A stretch of 5,080 nt of DNA from contig JAGDAM010000195.1 of NCBI GenBank assembly GCA_017959485.1, positions 1 through 5,080 on the forward strand. Reading direction: 5' to 3'. Of this stretch, positions 5,074-5,080 are shown piece after piece (position 1 is the stretch's first letter; every line of letters begins with the position of its first letter). Source of the stretch: Clostridia bacterium. Lineage in GTDB: Bacteria > Bacillota_A > Clostridia > Oscillospirales > CAG-272. The notes beneath the pieces are model-generated. The model saw only the letters and a list, made by a program, of their open reading frames with translations. It did not search any database and was not told where the DNA came from. A program made the position numbers and the translations under genes.

Positions 5074-5080
5074 GAATCCA

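Larger units (their letters stand above)
4958..5080 (+). mobile_element. Possible left end of an IS3-family insertion sequence, cut by the window edge
   Basis: Starting at 4958 the sequence reads TGTACCCTGTAAAATGGACA, with the terminal TG and internal TGGACA arrangement seen in left inverted repeats of IS3-family elements (for comparison, IS150 begins TGTACTGCACCC and carries TTGGAC, and IS3 carries ATGGACA). The core GGACA recurs at 4973, 5006 and 5040, about 33-34 bases apart, twice as AATGGACA. A promoter facing into the presumed element lies at 5045-5073, where a transposase gene would be expected next. The transposase, the right end and the target duplication are outside the window, so this is a resemblance, not an identification. 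An ordinary intergenic region upstream of another gene is the main alternative. Confidence 0.35.

Noticed and set aside
4738..5080. tRNA or small protein gene in the right-hand intergenic region
   Set aside because: No cloverleaf with a TTC-A/G T-loop arrangement is apparent, and no open frame with a ribosome binding site and sensible length was found.

Overview
The window looks like chromosomal DNA from an uncultured member of the Clostridia (Bacillota), perhaps a gut or rumen Oscillospirales- or Christensenellales-type organism. This rests on strong AGGA/AGGGAG ribosome binding sites, textbook TTGACA/TATAAT promoters, a lipoprotein solute-binding protein of the kind abundant in those groups, and GC-rich genes (many C or G third positions) separated by AT-richer control regions. 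The exact lineage cannot be settled from the sequence alone.

Layout. Positions 1-1890 (minus strand) hold the first 630 residues of a type I ABC exporter half-transporter. It has an unusual cytosolic front end: a beta-rich, possibly PH-like region followed by a four-cysteine zinc ribbon. Its C-terminal end lies beyond the left edge. Positions 1891-2091 are a divergent control region with two good back-to-back sigma-A promoters and a TTGAC-type inverted repeat covering the plus-strand -35 box. Positions 2092-3600 (plus) encode a 502-residue extracellular solute-binding lipoprotein, with no permease or importer ATPase genes beside it. After a 69-base gap with a strong Shine-Dalgarno site, 3670-4737 (plus) encode a divergent 355-residue NAD(P)-dependent glycerol-3-phosphate dehydrogenase of the GpsA type.

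Positions 4738-5080 contain no convincing gene but are dense in structure. In order there are: an 11-bp perfect stem just after the dehydrogenase stop; a small array of mini-hairpins joined by a repeated RGCTAAAT linker; a longer two-part hairpin followed by a T-run; an 8-bp stem; and, from about 4958 to the right edge, a segment that resembles the left end of an IS3-family insertion sequence (TGTACC start, TGGACA motif), with its own hairpin and an excellent outward-facing promoter. The gene driven by that promoter starts beyond the window.

How the genes relate. The exporter and the binding protein are divergently transcribed and may share an operator, but they are not parts of one transporter: the first is an exporter-type fusion, the second an importer-type receptor. 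The binding protein and the dehydrogenase could be co-transcribed, because no good promoter or terminator is visible between them; a functional link is only a guess. No clearly new multi-gene system is visible. The items most worth a second look are the N-terminal fusion on the exporter, the mini-hairpin array with varying but always self-complementary stems, and the possible insertion-sequence boundary.
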